Origin: Rhodococcus pseudokoreensis | GTDB taxonomy: Bacteria > Actinomycetota > Actinomycetes > Mycobacteriales > Mycobacteriaceae | Assembly: GCF_017068395.1 (NCBI RefSeq) | Contig: NZ_CP070614.1 | Span: forward strand, 186,001-250,000 | DNA length: 64,000 nt | Direction: 5' to 3' | Shown here: positions 53,945 to 63,810 of the stretch, piece after piece | Layout: the number at the start of each line of letters is the position of its first letter | Numbering within the stretch: the stretch's first letter is position 1 | Translations under genes and position numbers: made by a program | The notes under the pieces: generated by a model | Told to the model about the DNA's origin: nothing | The model's database searches: none | The model's input: only the letters and a program-made list of their open reading frames with translations

Positions 53945-55657
53945 GTGACACGTGACGACAAGACCCTCCCGCAAGCCCCTGCGGAAACAGTGGGTGAGTC
54001 CGAAGTCATCACTCTGCGTGAGCTTCTCAGTGCGCTCGATACCGCGGTCGTCGAACTGGTCGACGCCCCCGCCGGTGACGACGTCGTCGTCGCCTCGGTC
54101 GCGCTCGTCGACAGTATGGATCTGTCGGCCGAGATCGATTCGCAATCTCCCCTGCCGAACCTGCTGCTCCACGTCGGGGTCGGTAATGCCGAGGCGGTGC
54201 GCTGGTTCGAGCATGTCGCGCAGCGGCCACACGACGCTCGCCCGCGTGCGGTGATGTCGAAGACGGCAGCCGACTCGCGCGCGCTGCAGACCGCGGCCCG
54301 CCGAGCCGGAGTCGCGCTGGTGGCCGTGCACCCGAGGGCCCGGTGGGATCATGTGTTCCCCCTGGTGCAGCGCATGCTCGACCGCTCCCGTCGGCGGCAG
54401 GCCCGACTGGGGGATCCGGACCTGCTCGCCACCGACACCGACCTGTTCGGACTTGCCCAGATCGTGGCCCAGAATTCCGGTGGCATGGTGTCGATCGAGG
54501 ACACCCAGTCCCACGTGCTCGCCTACTCGGCATCCGACGAGGCTGCGGACGAGCTGCGGACGCTGTCGATCCTCGGCAGGGAAGGGCCGCGTGAGTATCT
54601 ACGCGTACTGCAGAAATGGGGGGTGTTCGACCGGCTCCGCGAGAGCGACGACGTCGTCGATGTCCCGGCACACCCGAAACTCGGCACCAAACGCAGACTG
54701 GTGGTCAGCATCCGGGAATACTCCGAGGGCTCACCCACCCCGCGGCTGCTCGGAACAATCTGGGTGCAGCAGGGCGACTCACCGCTGACTCCGGACGCGG
54801 CCGGCGTACTGCGGGGAGCATCGGCGATCGCCGCACGGATCATCTCGCGCGCCCTCGACGCCCCGTCCACCGAAGCGCTGCTGATCCAACGGTTGTTCGG
54901 GGCGCGCGGGGGCGGAGTGGACGTTCCCTCCGTGGCCGGTGCCCTGAATCTCCCGGTCAGCGGGCCGTCGGCGGTCGTCGGCTTCGCCCCGACCGCCACC
55001 GACGCCACGGCACCGATCAGCGAATTCGCCGGATTGGGCAGCATGCTGCGCCTGCACGCCAGTTCCTTCAGCCGCGACTCGGTGTCCACGATCATCGGCG
55101 ACCGCGCCTACGTGCTGCTGCCGCGCAACCAATCCGCGAAGACCGTCACCGCGTGGGTCCGCCAAGTCATCGACCAGTTCGAAACGAAACGGTCGGTGGT
55201 GCTCAGAGCTGCGATCGCGATCCCCGTCACCGATCTCGGTCAGGTGTCCGGTGCCAGGATCGAGGTCGACCGGGTGCTCGACGGCACCGCCGCCACGTTC
55301 CCCGAGGGACGGGTCACCACCCTCGCCGAATCCCGCACCGCCGTTCTGCTCGGCGAGATCCTCGACCTCGTCGACGCTCATCCCGAACTGCACGATCCGC
55401 GGCTGGACGCGTTGTTCGAGTACGACAACAAGCACGCCTCGAGCCTGTGCGAGAGCGCCGAGAGCTACCTCGCCCATTACGGCGACGTCCGCGCCGCCGC
55501 AGCCACTTTGCAGGTGCATCCCAACACCCTGCGCTACCGCATCCGCCGCGTCGAAGAGATCGTCGGCGTAGACCTGCAGGACACCTCCGATCGCCTGCTC
55601 CTCGAACTGCAACTCACCCTGCAGCGACGGAAAGATAGGGGCAAGCCGGGCACCTGA
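53945..55657 (+). CDS. PucR-family transcriptional regulator (PruR-like)
   Basis: The 570-aa protein has an N-terminal PucR sensor region (about 15-130), a middle GAF-like part (SGGMVSIEDTQSHVLAYSAS), and the C-terminal PucR helix-turn-helix LCESAESYLAHYGDVRAAAA followed by TLQVHPNTLRYRIRRVEEIV. PucR/PruR proteins activate proline or purine degradation genes when the substrate is present. Its GTG start at 53945 follows GGAGAG and it is divergent from pruA-putB, so it is very probably their activator. Confidence 0.88.
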   Translation: MTRDDKTLPQAPAETVGESEVITLRELLSALDTAVVELVDAPAGDDVVVASVALVDSMDLSAEIDSQSPLPNLLLHVGVGNAEAVRWFEHVAQRPHDARPRAVMSKTAADSRALQTAARRAGVALVAVHPRARWDHVFPLVQRMLDRSRRRQARLGDPDLLATDTDLFGLAQIVAQNSGGMVSIEDTQSHVLAYSASDEAADELRTLSILGREGPREYLRVLQKWGVFDRLRESDDVVDVPAHPKLGTKRRLVVSIREYSEGSPTPRLLGTIWVQQGDSPLTPDAAGVLRGASAIAARIISRALDAPSTEALLIQRLFGARGGGVDVPSVAGALNLPVSGPSAVVGFAPTATDATAPISEFAGLGSMLRLHASSFSRDSVSTIIGDRAYVLLPRNQSAKTVTAWVRQVIDQFETKRSVVLRAAIAIPVTDLGQVSGARIEVDRVLDGTAATFPEGRVTTLAESRTAVLLGEILDLVDAHPELHDPRLDALFEYDNKHASSLCESAESYLAHYGDVRAAAATLQVHPNTLRYRIRRVEEIVGVDLQDTSDRLLLELQLTLQRRKDRGKPGT

Positions 55658-55922
55658 CTGCACCGGAAAACCCAGCCCCGACACCGCGCCCGATGCCCGC
55701 TCTCCGATCGGTGACCGCAACCCCGGCACACCACGGGTGCTACCTGTGACGTGACGTCGACCGGCGAAGTCGAGTCTTGGCGAACAGGCCAAAAAGTCAT
55801 CATGCTTTTCAAACGGCTGACCCAATACTTCACAAGGGATGTACCGGTTAACTATTCGCCACGGGTTCGTGGCAATGGGGCCACGCTCGACAGGTTTTCG
55901 ACGAAGGAATGGTGAACTCACG

Positions 55923-58900
55923 GTGAGCATGTCGACAGAGTCCGAGGCACACGAGAGGTTGACCGGGGCCGCGTCGCAGGCGGAAAAGTTCGACGATGTG
56001 CGTTCGGCGTTCTTCCGCCATACAGCCCAGGACGACACCGTGGCCGCGGACTCCACCGTCCGCCAGCACCTGGATCTGGCCGCCCACCGCACACCGGCCG
56101 ATGATCTGGTTGCCTTCCTGTCCGCCGACCCCCAAGCGCATACCGGTCCCGCCCTGCTCGTCGTCACCGACGACATGCCCCTGCTGGTCGATGCCTTGTC
56201 CGCCGTCGTCGAGTCGGCCGGCGTCCCGATCTCCCACTTTCTTCATCCCGTGCTCTCCGCGATCCGGACGCCGGAGGGGGACCTGGTGGATCTGCAGCGC
56301 GGAAGCACCGCCGACGACTCGATCACCGAATCCTGGATGCGCATCGAATTCGCCGCGGCACCACCCGAAAAGGTCCGTGACCGCATCATCGGCTCGGTGC
56401 GACACACACTGCTGACGCTGCGACAGATCACCGCCGACGCGCCCGCCATGGCAGACCGGCAGCACGAGGTCGCCGCCGCGGTGAACCAGATGAAGACACT
56501 CGAGACAGCCCCGTGGGGCACTCAGGAGCTCGGCGACACCGCCGATCTCCTCGACTGGCTCCGGGCCGGGAACTTCACCTTCCTCGGGTACCAATACTGC
56601 ACGACCGACAGTGCCGACGGCGCTGACCGCGACCTCGGATTGGTCCGCGCTACCGACGGCTACCGCCAGGCCCTGCCGGTGTGGGCACCTGCCGGGACGA
56701 CCGCGTTGATCACCGTCGCCCAGGCCCCGGAGTTCTCGGCCGCGGCCCAGGGCCTGCTTCCTCACATGATCTCCGTCGCCGACTTCGACGGCAGCGGCAT
56801 CATCGGTGAGCACCGCTTCCTCGGCCTGTTCACCGTCACCGCACTGCACGAAAACGTCCTCGACATCCCGGTTCTGGCACGCCGGGCCAGGGACGTGATC
56901 GCCCGTGCCGGTTACCGGCTCGAATCGCACTCCGGTCAGGCGCTGCTCGAAATCATCCAGGACTACCCGCGCCCGGAGCTGTTCGCCATCGACGGCGACG
57001 ACCTCTACCGCACCGTGGTCTCGGTCCTCGGTGCCGCTGTTCGCCAACACCTGCTGTTGTTCCTGCGCCCGCGGACCGGCCAGGGGGTGATCTCCGCACT
57101 CGTCTACCTCCCCCGGGACCGGTACACCACCGGCGTGCGGCGCGCCATGCAGAACATGCTGCTCGCCGAGTTCGACGGTTCGAGCATCGACCACACGGTG
57201 CGCGTCACCGAAAGCCCGCTGGCGCTGGTGCATTTCACGATCCGCACCGATCAGGACACCGCGAACGGCCGGGACGTGGACTGGGGCGACGCCCAAACGA
57301 GGATGCAACAACGTCTGACCGTGGTCAGCCGGACCTGGGACGACGACCTGCACGACACACTGCGCGACGAAGACCGAGCCCGCACTACGCGCGGTGCGCA
57401 CTACGCCGCGCGCCTCCCCGAGTCCTACAAGCAGGACTTCGCCCCTCGCCGCGCCGCCGCCGATCTCACCCGACTCGAAAACCTCGACGCGCACGGCATC
57501 GACGTCCAGCTCTATCCGCGCCGCACCGGGGAGCACACCGAGCTGCGGTTGACGCTCTACGTCGCGGGGGAGCGGGTCTCGCTGAGCGAGGTACTGCCCA
57601 TTCTGCACAGCCTCGGCGTCGACGTCCTCGACGAACGCCCCTACCCCGTCGTCCGCCCGGACGGGCTGTCGACATGGATCTACGACTTCGGGCTGCACCA
57701 CCCGCCGACACTGTCCGATCTGACCGCCACCGGTGACCGCAGCGAACAGAGCCGTGGGGGAACCCTCGCGTCGAGGTTCTGCGAGACCTTCGTCGCTGCC
57801 TGGTCCGGCGCGGCCGAGGTCGACTCGTTCAACACGCTCGTGGCCCGAGCCGGGCTGACCTGGTCCGAGACCGCCGTGCTACGCGCCTACGCGAAATACC
57901 TGCGACAGGCCGGCTTTCCGCACAGCACCGAACGCATCGCCGGCGTACTGGTCGAGCATCCGCAGACGGTCGGAGCCCTCGTACGGCTCTTCGCCGCCCG
58001 GTTCGACCCCGAGCACACCGACATCGACACCGTCGAATCCCTGACCCGCCAGATCACCGAAGCGGTCGACGACGTCGTCAGCCTCGAGGCCGACCGCATC
58101 CTGCGCGCCTACCTCAACCTCCTGAGCGCCACCGTGCGCACCAACTACTACCGACGGAGCAACCCGAACATCAGCTCGTCGAGCGCGCTGGCGCTGAAGT
58201 TCGAACCCGCAGCGCTCAGCGAGCTGCCGCAGCCGCGCCCGCAGTTCGAGGTCTTCGTGTACTCACCCGAGGTCGAGGGCGTGCACCTGCGCTTCGGCCT
58301 CGTCGCCCGCGGCGGCCTGCGCTGGTCCGACCGGATCGAGGACTTCCGCACCGAGATCCTCGGGTTGGTCAAGGCGCAGGCCGTCAAGAACGCGGTCATC
58401 GTCCCGGTCGGCGCCAAGGGCGGCTTCGTCGTCAAACGACCCCCCACTCCCACCGGCGACGCCGCCACCGACCGTGACGCGCTGCGCGACCGCGGAATCG
58501 CATGCTACCGCGCATTCATCGGGGCACTGCTCGATGTCACCGACAACGTCGCCCCCGCGACCGGTGACGTGGTGCCCCCGCCGTCGGTGGTGCGCCGTGA
58601 CGGCGACGACCCCTATCTGGTGGTTGCCGCAGACAAGGGCACCGCGACCTTCTCCGACGAGGCCAACGCTGTCGCACAGCAGTATCGGTTCTGGCTCGGT
58701 GACGCGTTCGCCTCCGGCGGCTCGGTGGGCTACGACCACAAGGCGATGGGGATTACCGCCAAGGGCACCTGGGAGAGCGTTAAGCGGCATTTCTTGGAGA
58801 TGGGAATCGACACGCAGACCGAGGACTGCACCGCCGCCGGCGTGGGAGACATGAGCGGGGACGTGTTCGGCAACGGGATGCTGCTCAGTGAGCACATCCG

Positions 58901-60749
58901 TCTCGTCGCCGCGTTCGATCACCGGCACATCTTTCTCGATCCCGAACCCGATGCGGCCGCCTCGTACCGGGAGCGGCGCCGACTGTTCGAACTGCCGCGC
59001 TCGTCCTGGGACGACTACGACCGGTCGCTGATCAGCGCTGGGGGAGGGATCTTCGCGCGGACAGCCAAATCCATTCCGCTGTCCAACCAGATTCGCGAAG
59101 CACTCGGACTGGCGCCCGACATCCTGCGACTGTCACCGCAGGAACTGGTCACCGCAATCCTGCGCGCACCGGTCGATCTGCTGTGGAACGGCGGCATCGG
59201 CACCTACATCAAATCGTCCGGTGAAACCCACCTCGACGTCGGCGACAAGGCCAACGACGGGGTCCGTGTCGACGCCACCGAGGTCCGTGCCCGGGTGATC
59301 GGCGAGGGCGGCAATCTCGGGGTCACCGCCCTCGGACGCATCGAATTCGCTCGCGCGGGTGGGCGGATCAACACCGATGCCCTCGACAACTCCGCCGGCG
59401 TCGACTGCTCCGACCACGAGGTCAACATCAAGATCCTGCTCGACGGGCTCGTCTCCACCGGACGATTAGACGCGGCCGCCCGCGAGGGGTTGTTGCGGTC
59501 GATGACCGACGATGTCGAGGACCTCGTTCTCGCCGACAACGTTGCGCAGAACGACCTGCTCGGCACCAGCCGCGCTACCGCGGCGAGCCGGGTGCGGGTG
59601 CACGCCCGGCAGATCCGCGCTCTTGTCGCCGGGCGAGGCCTCGACCGCGCGCTCGAAGCACTCCCGGACGACGACGAACTCGAGCGGCGGGCAAAGCAGG
59701 GCACGGGACTGACCTCTCCGGAATTGGCCACCCTTACTGCCCATGTGAAACTGGCACTGAAGACGGACCTGCTTGCCGGCGACCTGCCCGACGGTGACGC
59801 CTTCACCGACCGGCTCCTGCAGTACTTCCCCGAGCGGCTCCGACGGGACTACGCCGACGCCATCGGCGATCACCGTCTCCGGCGCGAGATCATCGCCACC
59901 GTCGTCACCAACGAGGTCATAGACACCGGCGGTATCAGCTACGTGTTCCGGCTCGGCGAGGACCTCGGCGCGTCGAGCACCGACGCGGTCCGCGCCTACG
60001 CCGCCGCCAGCGCCATCGTCGGTCTCCCGGCCCTGGTCCAGCAGATCCGCCAGGGTGCGCCGAATACCGCCGTTTCCGATCTCATGATCACCGAGGTACG
60101 TCGGCTGCTCGACCGGGTGTCACGGTGGCTGCTCAATCACCGTCCGCAGCCGATCGCGATCGGAGCCGAGATCGCCCGCTACGGCCGGGCCGTCGAGCAC
60201 CTGATGCCGAAAGTTCCGGGATGGTTGCAAGGCCCGGACGCCGCCGTCGTCCACACCCGCGCGACCGAGCTGACCACGCTCGGCGCCCCACCCGACCAGG
60301 CGACCGCCATCGTCAGCCTGCTGCACGGGTTCTGTGCAGTGGACATCATCGACATCGCCGACCTCGAGGACCGCGACGTCGACGAGGTCGCCGAGTTGTA
60401 CTACACGCTCAATGCTCACCTGAGTGTCGACTATCTGCTGACCGCGATCTCAGGACTCGACGACACGGACCGCTGGAACGCTCTCGCCCGGCTCGCCCTA
60501 CGCGACGACGTCTATAGCTCCATGCGCCTGCTCACCCTGGACGCCTTGTCCGGATCGTCCCCGGCCGAGTCCGCCGCGGCGAAGATCACCGACTGGGAAG
60601 CGACCAACACCTCACGGTTGACCCGCGCCCGAGCGATCCTGGCCGAGATCTTCGACTCGAACCCCGCCGACCTGGCGACCCTCTCGGTCGCCGCACGCCA
60701 GGTGCGGACCATGGTCGGCCGCTCACGGCCGCAACAGCCCACGAACTGA
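55923..60749 (+). CDS. gdh: NAD-specific glutamate dehydrogenase, large (180-kDa) type
   Basis: At about 1608 aa this is the L-GDH180 class, which deaminates glutamate to 2-oxoglutarate with NAD. A long N-terminal regulatory part with ACT-like segments precedes the catalytic core. The core has GGLRWSDRIEDFRTEILGLV, AVKNAVIVPVGAKGGFVVKR (substrate Lys), VAADKGTATFSDEANAVAQQ, SVGYDHKAMGITAKGTWESV and GDMSGDVFGNGMLLS. The C-terminal helical domain ends in RSRPQQPTN. The start is uncertain: GTG 55923 or ATG 55929 follow the GAAGGA/GGTGAG region, while the frame is open to 55839. Next to pruA and putB, it completes the proline-to-2-oxoglutarate route. Confidence 0.95.
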   Translation: MSMSTESEAHERLTGAASQAEKFDDVRSAFFRHTAQDDTVAADSTVRQHLDLAAHRTPADDLVAFLSADPQAHTGPALLVVTDDMPLLVDALSAVVESAGVPISHFLHPVLSAIRTPEGDLVDLQRGSTADDSITESWMRIEFAAAPPEKVRDRIIGSVRHTLLTLRQITADAPAMADRQHEVAAAVNQMKTLETAPWGTQELGDTADLLDWLRAGNFTFLGYQYCTTDSADGADRDLGLVRATDGYRQALPVWAPAGTTALITVAQAPEFSAAAQGLLPHMISVADFDGSGIIGEHRFLGLFTVTALHENVLDIPVLARRARDVIARAGYRLESHSGQALLEIIQDYPRPELFAIDGDDLYRTVVSVLGAAVRQHLLLFLRPRTGQGVISALVYLPRDRYTTGVRRAMQNMLLAEFDGSSIDHTVRVTESPLALVHFTIRTDQDTANGRDVDWGDAQTRMQQRLTVVSRTWDDDLHDTLRDEDRARTTRGAHYAARLPESYKQDFAPRRAAADLTRLENLDAHGIDVQLYPRRTGEHTELRLTLYVAGERVSLSEVLPILHSLGVDVLDERPYPVVRPDGLSTWIYDFGLHHPPTLSDLTATGDRSEQSRGGTLASRFCETFVAAWSGAAEVDSFNTLVARAGLTWSETAVLRAYAKYLRQAGFPHSTERIAGVLVEHPQTVGALVRLFAARFDPEHTDIDTVESLTRQITEAVDDVVSLEADRILRAYLNLLSATVRTNYYRRSNPNISSSSALALKFEPAALSELPQPRPQFEVFVYSPEVEGVHLRFGLVARGGLRWSDRIEDFRTEILGLVKAQAVKNAVIVPVGAKGGFVVKRPPTPTGDAATDRDALRDRGIACYRAFIGALLDVTDNVAPATGDVVPPPSVVRRDGDDPYLVVAADKGTATFSDEANAVAQQYRFWLGDAFASGGSVGYDHKAMGITAKGTWESVKRHFLEMGIDTQTEDCTAAGVGDMSGDVFGNGMLLSEHIRLVAAFDHRHIFLDPEPDAAASYRERRRLFELPRSSWDDYDRSLISAGGGIFARTAKSIPLSNQIREALGLAPDILRLSPQELVTAILRAPVDLLWNGGIGTYIKSSGETHLDVGDKANDGVRVDATEVRARVIGEGGNLGVTALGRIEFARAGGRINTDALDNSAGVDCSDHEVNIKILLDGLVSTGRLDAAAREGLLRSMTDDVEDLVLADNVAQNDLLGTSRATAASRVRVHARQIRALVAGRGLDRALEALPDDDELERRAKQGTGLTSPELATLTAHVKLALKTDLLAGDLPDGDAFTDRLLQYFPERLRRDYADAIGDHRLRREIIATVVTNEVIDTGGISYVFRLGEDLGASSTDAVRAYAAASAIVGLPALVQQIRQGAPNTAVSDLMITEVRRLLDRVSRWLLNHRPQPIAIGAEIARYGRAVEHLMPKVPGWLQGPDAAVVHTRATELTTLGAPPDQATAIVSLLHGFCAVDIIDIADLEDRDVDEVAELYYTLNAHLSVDYLLTAISGLDDTDRWNALARLALRDDVYSSMRLLTLDALSGSSPAESAAAKITDWEATNTSRLTRARAILAEIFDSNPADLATLSVAARQVRTMVGRSRPQQPTN

Positions 60750-60764
60750 CCACGGAGACACACC

Positions 60765-60986
60765 TTGTCACCACAATTTGCCATCCACGCCGGCACGCGG
60801 ATCGACGAGTACGGCGAACACCACATCGCCGACCTGCAGCCCGACGGAACCCTGCATGTCCTCGACGCCGACCGCGACGTCGCCGGCACCTATCCGCCGG
60901 CACGGTGGACAGTCCTGGCCACCCACGTTCGACCGCATTCCCAGCAGTACTTAGGTAGCTCGGCGTGGCGGCTCGAGCTTCCGTAA
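60765..60986 (+). CDS. small hypothetical protein downstream of gdh
   Basis: TTG at 60765 follows a GGAGA site and opens 73 codons: SPQFAIHAGTRIDEYGEHHI, then ADLQPDGTLHVLDADRDVAG and TYPPARWTVLATH. The sequence is beta-rich and has gdh-like codon use, and starts 15 bp after the gdh stop, so it may be co-transcribed. The last 20 residues are less convincing and might be altered. I recognise no family. Confidence 0.5.
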   Translation: MSPQFAIHAGTRIDEYGEHHIADLQPDGTLHVLDADRDVAGTYPPARWTVLATHVRPHSQQYLGSSAWRLELP

Positions 60987-61385
60987 CTGTCCGCAGGCGA
61001 GGAGATCAACTGTCCGCCATAGGAACGCCCCTCCTCTCCTTTGACAGCGGACTCAGTTCCCGAATCCGACACCTCCCAGAGTGGTCGCAAGCCTTTCTCG
61101 ATGACGCTCTGCCCCTGCGGATTCGACAGATGCAGAGCGGAGCGGCAACAACTCGTGTCGACTACGTCGAAACCCTGAACTATTTCATTGCCCCGTGTGC
61201 GGCCGCGGCAGGCGTGAGTGCGGCGGGTTGAGTGGTCGAGCGGAGCGGGAACGGGGGAGCCGTACAGCCCCGGATGGTGGCGCTGAGTTGTCGAGTGCGG
61301 CAATTCGCCGTAACTCTTCTTGCTCTGGTGTGAGTGTCGATGTCTGCGTGCGGACCTGCTCCGTAGCCACTTCGCCGCGTGCGGA

Positions 61386-61427
61386 ATCCACACCCCTCAA
61401 CAGCCGCGGCTGTTGAGGGGTGTGGAT
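61386..61427. repeat. 42-bp perfect palindrome
   Basis: The sequence from ATCCACACCCCTCAACAGCC through the centre CCGCGG to the mirrored right arm (61407-61427) is identical to its own reverse complement over all 42 bases, with no spacer. The flanking bases diverge at once on both sides. The arms are GC-rich and contain no obvious gene. It may be a head-to-head junction of two mobile-element ends, or a replication or recombination site. Confidence 0.9.
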
Positions 61428-61492
61428 GGTGGCGAGCTCGGTTCGTACGGCGTTCTCGACGTCGAGTGCCCGGTGCAACTCGCCTGCGCAAA

Positions 61493-61890
61493 CTCCGCGC
61501 CGACGGGGTGAAACAGATCGTGATGCTTACGGGCGATGACCCCGACACCGCGGCCGCGGTCGCCGCCGAACTCGGCATCGACCACTGGCGCGCCGAGGTC
61601 ATGCCCGACGACAAACCCGACGCGGTGCGCGCACTACAGCGAGGCGGTCACGTCGTCGCCATGGTCGGGGACGGCACCAACGACGCCCCCGTCCTCGCCG
61701 CCGTCGTGCACAACGCGTCCTCGGTCGCCGTGGTCGGTAAACAGCTCGCGGCTGATCCGCTACACACTCTGAGCTCGTCCAACAGATCAGATTCATCACG
61801 CCTACCTCAGCGGGACTCGGGTCCGCCATTCTCGGCTGCGCCAGCGTGGTGGTCGGTGCCTCGTTATCGCGACCTTGCCGACCGTGCACT
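61493..61890 (+). pseudogene. P-type metal ATPase HAD-domain fragment
   Basis: The frame reads [40 protein letters not shown] and [18 protein letters not shown], which includes the TGD and GDGxND motifs of the phosphorylation/hinge domain of a P1B-type cation ATPase. After about 61770 it shifts frame into [20 protein letters not shown] and [12 protein letters not shown], the start of the last membrane helices. The N-terminal membrane and Asp-phosphorylation parts are missing. Confidence 0.65.
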
Positions 61891-61910
61891 TTGAAAGTAC
61901 ATTGAAAGTA
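61891..61910 (+). promoter_or_regulatory. direct repeat overlapping the antitoxin start
   Basis: TTGAAAGTA occurs at 61891-61899 and again at 61902-61910, where its last base is the A of the antitoxin ATG. Repeats 11 bp apart (one helical turn) at the start of a toxin-antitoxin operon are typical autoregulatory sites. Confidence 0.5.
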
Positions 61911-62377
61911 TGTCTGTGGGTGAGGTGCCGTTCTCGGATATCCAGAACAAGGGGAAGGCGACACTGTCGCAGTGGCAGCGGTCGGGTGCGCGGCCGCTGC
62001 GGGTGACGCGGCGCGACGATGAGGACCTGGTGTTGATGACGGCGGCGCGGGCGGACCAGGAGCGGGAGGTGCTCGCGGCGGCGACGGCGATGGTCGACGC
62101 CCTGCTGCATTCGGATGACGGTGTTCTGGTCCGTAAGGTTGTCGCTGCGGCGTTTCCGTGGGTGAGCTACCTGTCGGGTGAGGAGGTCGCCGACTTCGTC
62201 GACGAGCTGATCAACGCGCTGCGGGCGGGTTCGTCGCTGGATAATCCGGCTCCGCCGGCCCGCACGATCGAGACGTGGCGCCACACGGCGGAGGTGTATG
62301 CCGATCCGGAGCTCGCCCGGATCCTGTCGATGCCGTCCGAGGGTGACTTCGGGGCCGTGCCGGTGCCGGAGCTGTGA
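61910..62377 (+). CDS. Phd-like antitoxin
   Basis: The 155-aa protein starts MSVGEVPFSDIQNKGKATLS and continues PLRVTRRDDEDLVLMTAARA, the pattern of prevent-host-death-type antitoxins of actinobacteria. In these the N-terminus binds operator DNA and the tail neutralises the toxin. A long C-terminal part (VDALLHSDDGVLVRKVVAAA, FVDELINALRAG) is helical. The stop overlaps the toxin GTG (GTGA), giving one transcript. It lies in a region of decayed mobile DNA. Confidence 0.72.
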   Translation: MSVGEVPFSDIQNKGKATLSQWQRSGARPLRVTRRDDEDLVLMTAARADQEREVLAAATAMVDALLHSDDGVLVRKVVAAAFPWVSYLSGEEVADFVDELINALRAGSSLDNPAPPARTIETWRHTAEVYADPELARILSMPSEGDFGAVPVPEL

Positions 62378-62727
62378 GCCCGAAGCGGGGTGAGCGCGTC
62401 GCGCCGCCGGCGGCGGGGGAGCTGTGGGACCTGCGGTTCGCGACCAGTGATGCGGTAAAGGGGTGGGACGAGCTGTGCCGGCAGGCGCCGGCGAACACGC
62501 TGGTGGCGTACGAGGAGATGCGACGCCGCACGGTCGCGGGGGAGTCGACGACGCGCCATCACCGGTTGAAGGGCAAGCTCGCGACCGGGGTGCACAACGG
62601 CGTCGAGATGGAGCAGTGGCAGTACGAGGTCACCGCCGGTGGCCGCATCTGGTACGTGATGGACATCGAGCACCACACCTTGTGGCTGAAGTACGCGGGC
62701 ACAGGACATCCCAAGCAGACTGAATAA
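62374..62727 (+). CDS. RelE/ParE-like toxin
   Basis: The 117-aa basic protein has the layout of RelE-superfamily toxins that partner Phd-like antitoxins in mycobacteria and rhodococci: LWDLRFATSDAVKGWDELCR, then RHHRLKGKLATGVHNGVEME, QWQYEVTAGGRIWYVMDIEH and VWLTWAGTGHPKATE-like end (LWLKYAGTGHPKQTE). Members cleave mRNA at the ribosome or otherwise block growth; which activity applies is not known. GTG at 62374 overlaps the antitoxin stop, so it is translated by coupling. Confidence 0.75.
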   Translation: MSPKRGERVAPPAAGELWDLRFATSDAVKGWDELCRQAPANTLVAYEEMRRRTVAGESTTRHHRLKGKLATGVHNGVEMEQWQYEVTAGGRIWYVMDIEHHTLWLKYAGTGHPKQTE

Positions 62728-62864
62728 TGTTGCTGAGGACCCGAATGGGGCGAATCAACGCCATCGAGTTCGGGGTGGTGGCAGCCACGACCGAAAGCGC
62801 TGCACTGGGGCCTGCCGGGCGTGTGTCTGAGCAATGCTTCCGGCGGGCACTTGTGCGTGGATGG

Positions 62865-63245
62865 TCACGAGAGCAGTTGGATGGCCACCCCGTCGTCCGT
62901 CAGAGTCGTTGCGACTAAGTCGTGCACACTCTCGTGCGCTGCAATGACAAGCAGTTGTTGCGCTCGGGATGCGCCGACATACAAGACGCGTCGGGCTTCG
63001 CCGGGTTCGTCGGCACACCACTGTTGGACTCCGTCTTCCTCTTGTACCTTAAATGGTTTCGGCACGACCAATATGACTGCAGGTGCCTGCAAGCCTGTGT
63101 AGCCATGGACGGTGGAGTACTCGAACTCGACGACGGATCTGGTCGGAAGCGTGGGCCACACATCGCCTGGCGGTCTGTTCACCCCTTTGAGAGCGTGATT
63201 GAGAACTCGACGACGGCGTGCGTCTGCGGTGGTCAGTGCATGGAA
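62865..63245 (-). pseudogene. UvrD-like helicase C-terminal fragment
   Basis: The frame reads FEYSTVHGYTGLQAPAVILV, EARRVLYVGASRAQQLLVIA and TTLTDDGVAIQLLS. STxHxxKGxE and RRxLYVxxSRA blocks are the last helicase motifs (about V and VI) of UvrD/Rep-type DNA helicases, here with Gly-Tyr-Thr-Gly in place of the usual Lys-Gly. The N-terminal Walker part is missing, cut off near the transposase remnant at 63.3 kb. It is probably a piece of a defence- or repair-associated ATPase. Confidence 0.6.
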
Positions 63246-63373
63246 GTGGGCTCCTGGTTGAGTTGGTGAGGTCGACGCCCGCAGCCGAATCGAGGAGCCC
63301 ACCGATGCCATCATCGGCCATCTCACCGTGCCCGTCGTGTCGGCCCCACACGGCGGGCGGACACCGTTGCGCG

Positions 63374-63810
63374 GTGTACCCGTAGTCGGTCACCGACGCA
63401 CAGTGGGCGATCCTGCAACCGCTGCTGCCGGCGCCGGGCAACACCGCAGGTCGCGGCGGCAGGCCCGAGAAGCATTGCCGCCGACTCGTATTGGACGCCA
63501 TCCTGTACCTGGTTCGCGGTGGGATCGCGTGGCGGCAACTGCCGGCGGAGTTTCCGCCGGCCGGGACGGTGTACGCGATCTTCGTGCGTTGGATCTGTGG
63601 CGGGGTCTGGCATCGCATCCTCGACACCCTGCGCGACCGGCTGCGGGTGCGAGCGGGGAAGGGATCGCTGTCCGACCGCGGCGATCATCGATTCGCAGAC
63701 TGTCCCGGTCGCCGACACGGTGCCCCGATCCGGTACCGGATGGGACGGCGCGAAACGAACGACCGGTGTGAAACGCCACATCGCGGTGGACGTGACCGGG
63801 CTGTTGTTGG
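63374..63810 (+). pseudogene. IS5-family transposase with nonsense and frameshift lesions
   Basis: GTG 63374 reads V-Y-P then TAG, then SVTDAQWAILQPLLPAPGN, DAILYLVRGGIAWRQLPAEF and PPAGTVYAIFVRWICGGVWH. Near 63665 the frame changes to AIIDSQTVPVADTV (first catalytic Asp) and GVKRHIAVDVTGLLLAV. After this the sequence breaks off into the ATPase fragment of the opposite strand. Nonsense codon 4, one frameshift and the missing 3' half make it inactive. Confidence 0.7.

Noticed and set aside
55848..57701. 617-codon open frame on the minus strand
   Set aside because: It is the antisense shadow of the NAD-glutamate dehydrogenase gene; long antisense frames are expected at this GC content and its sequence is low-complexity.
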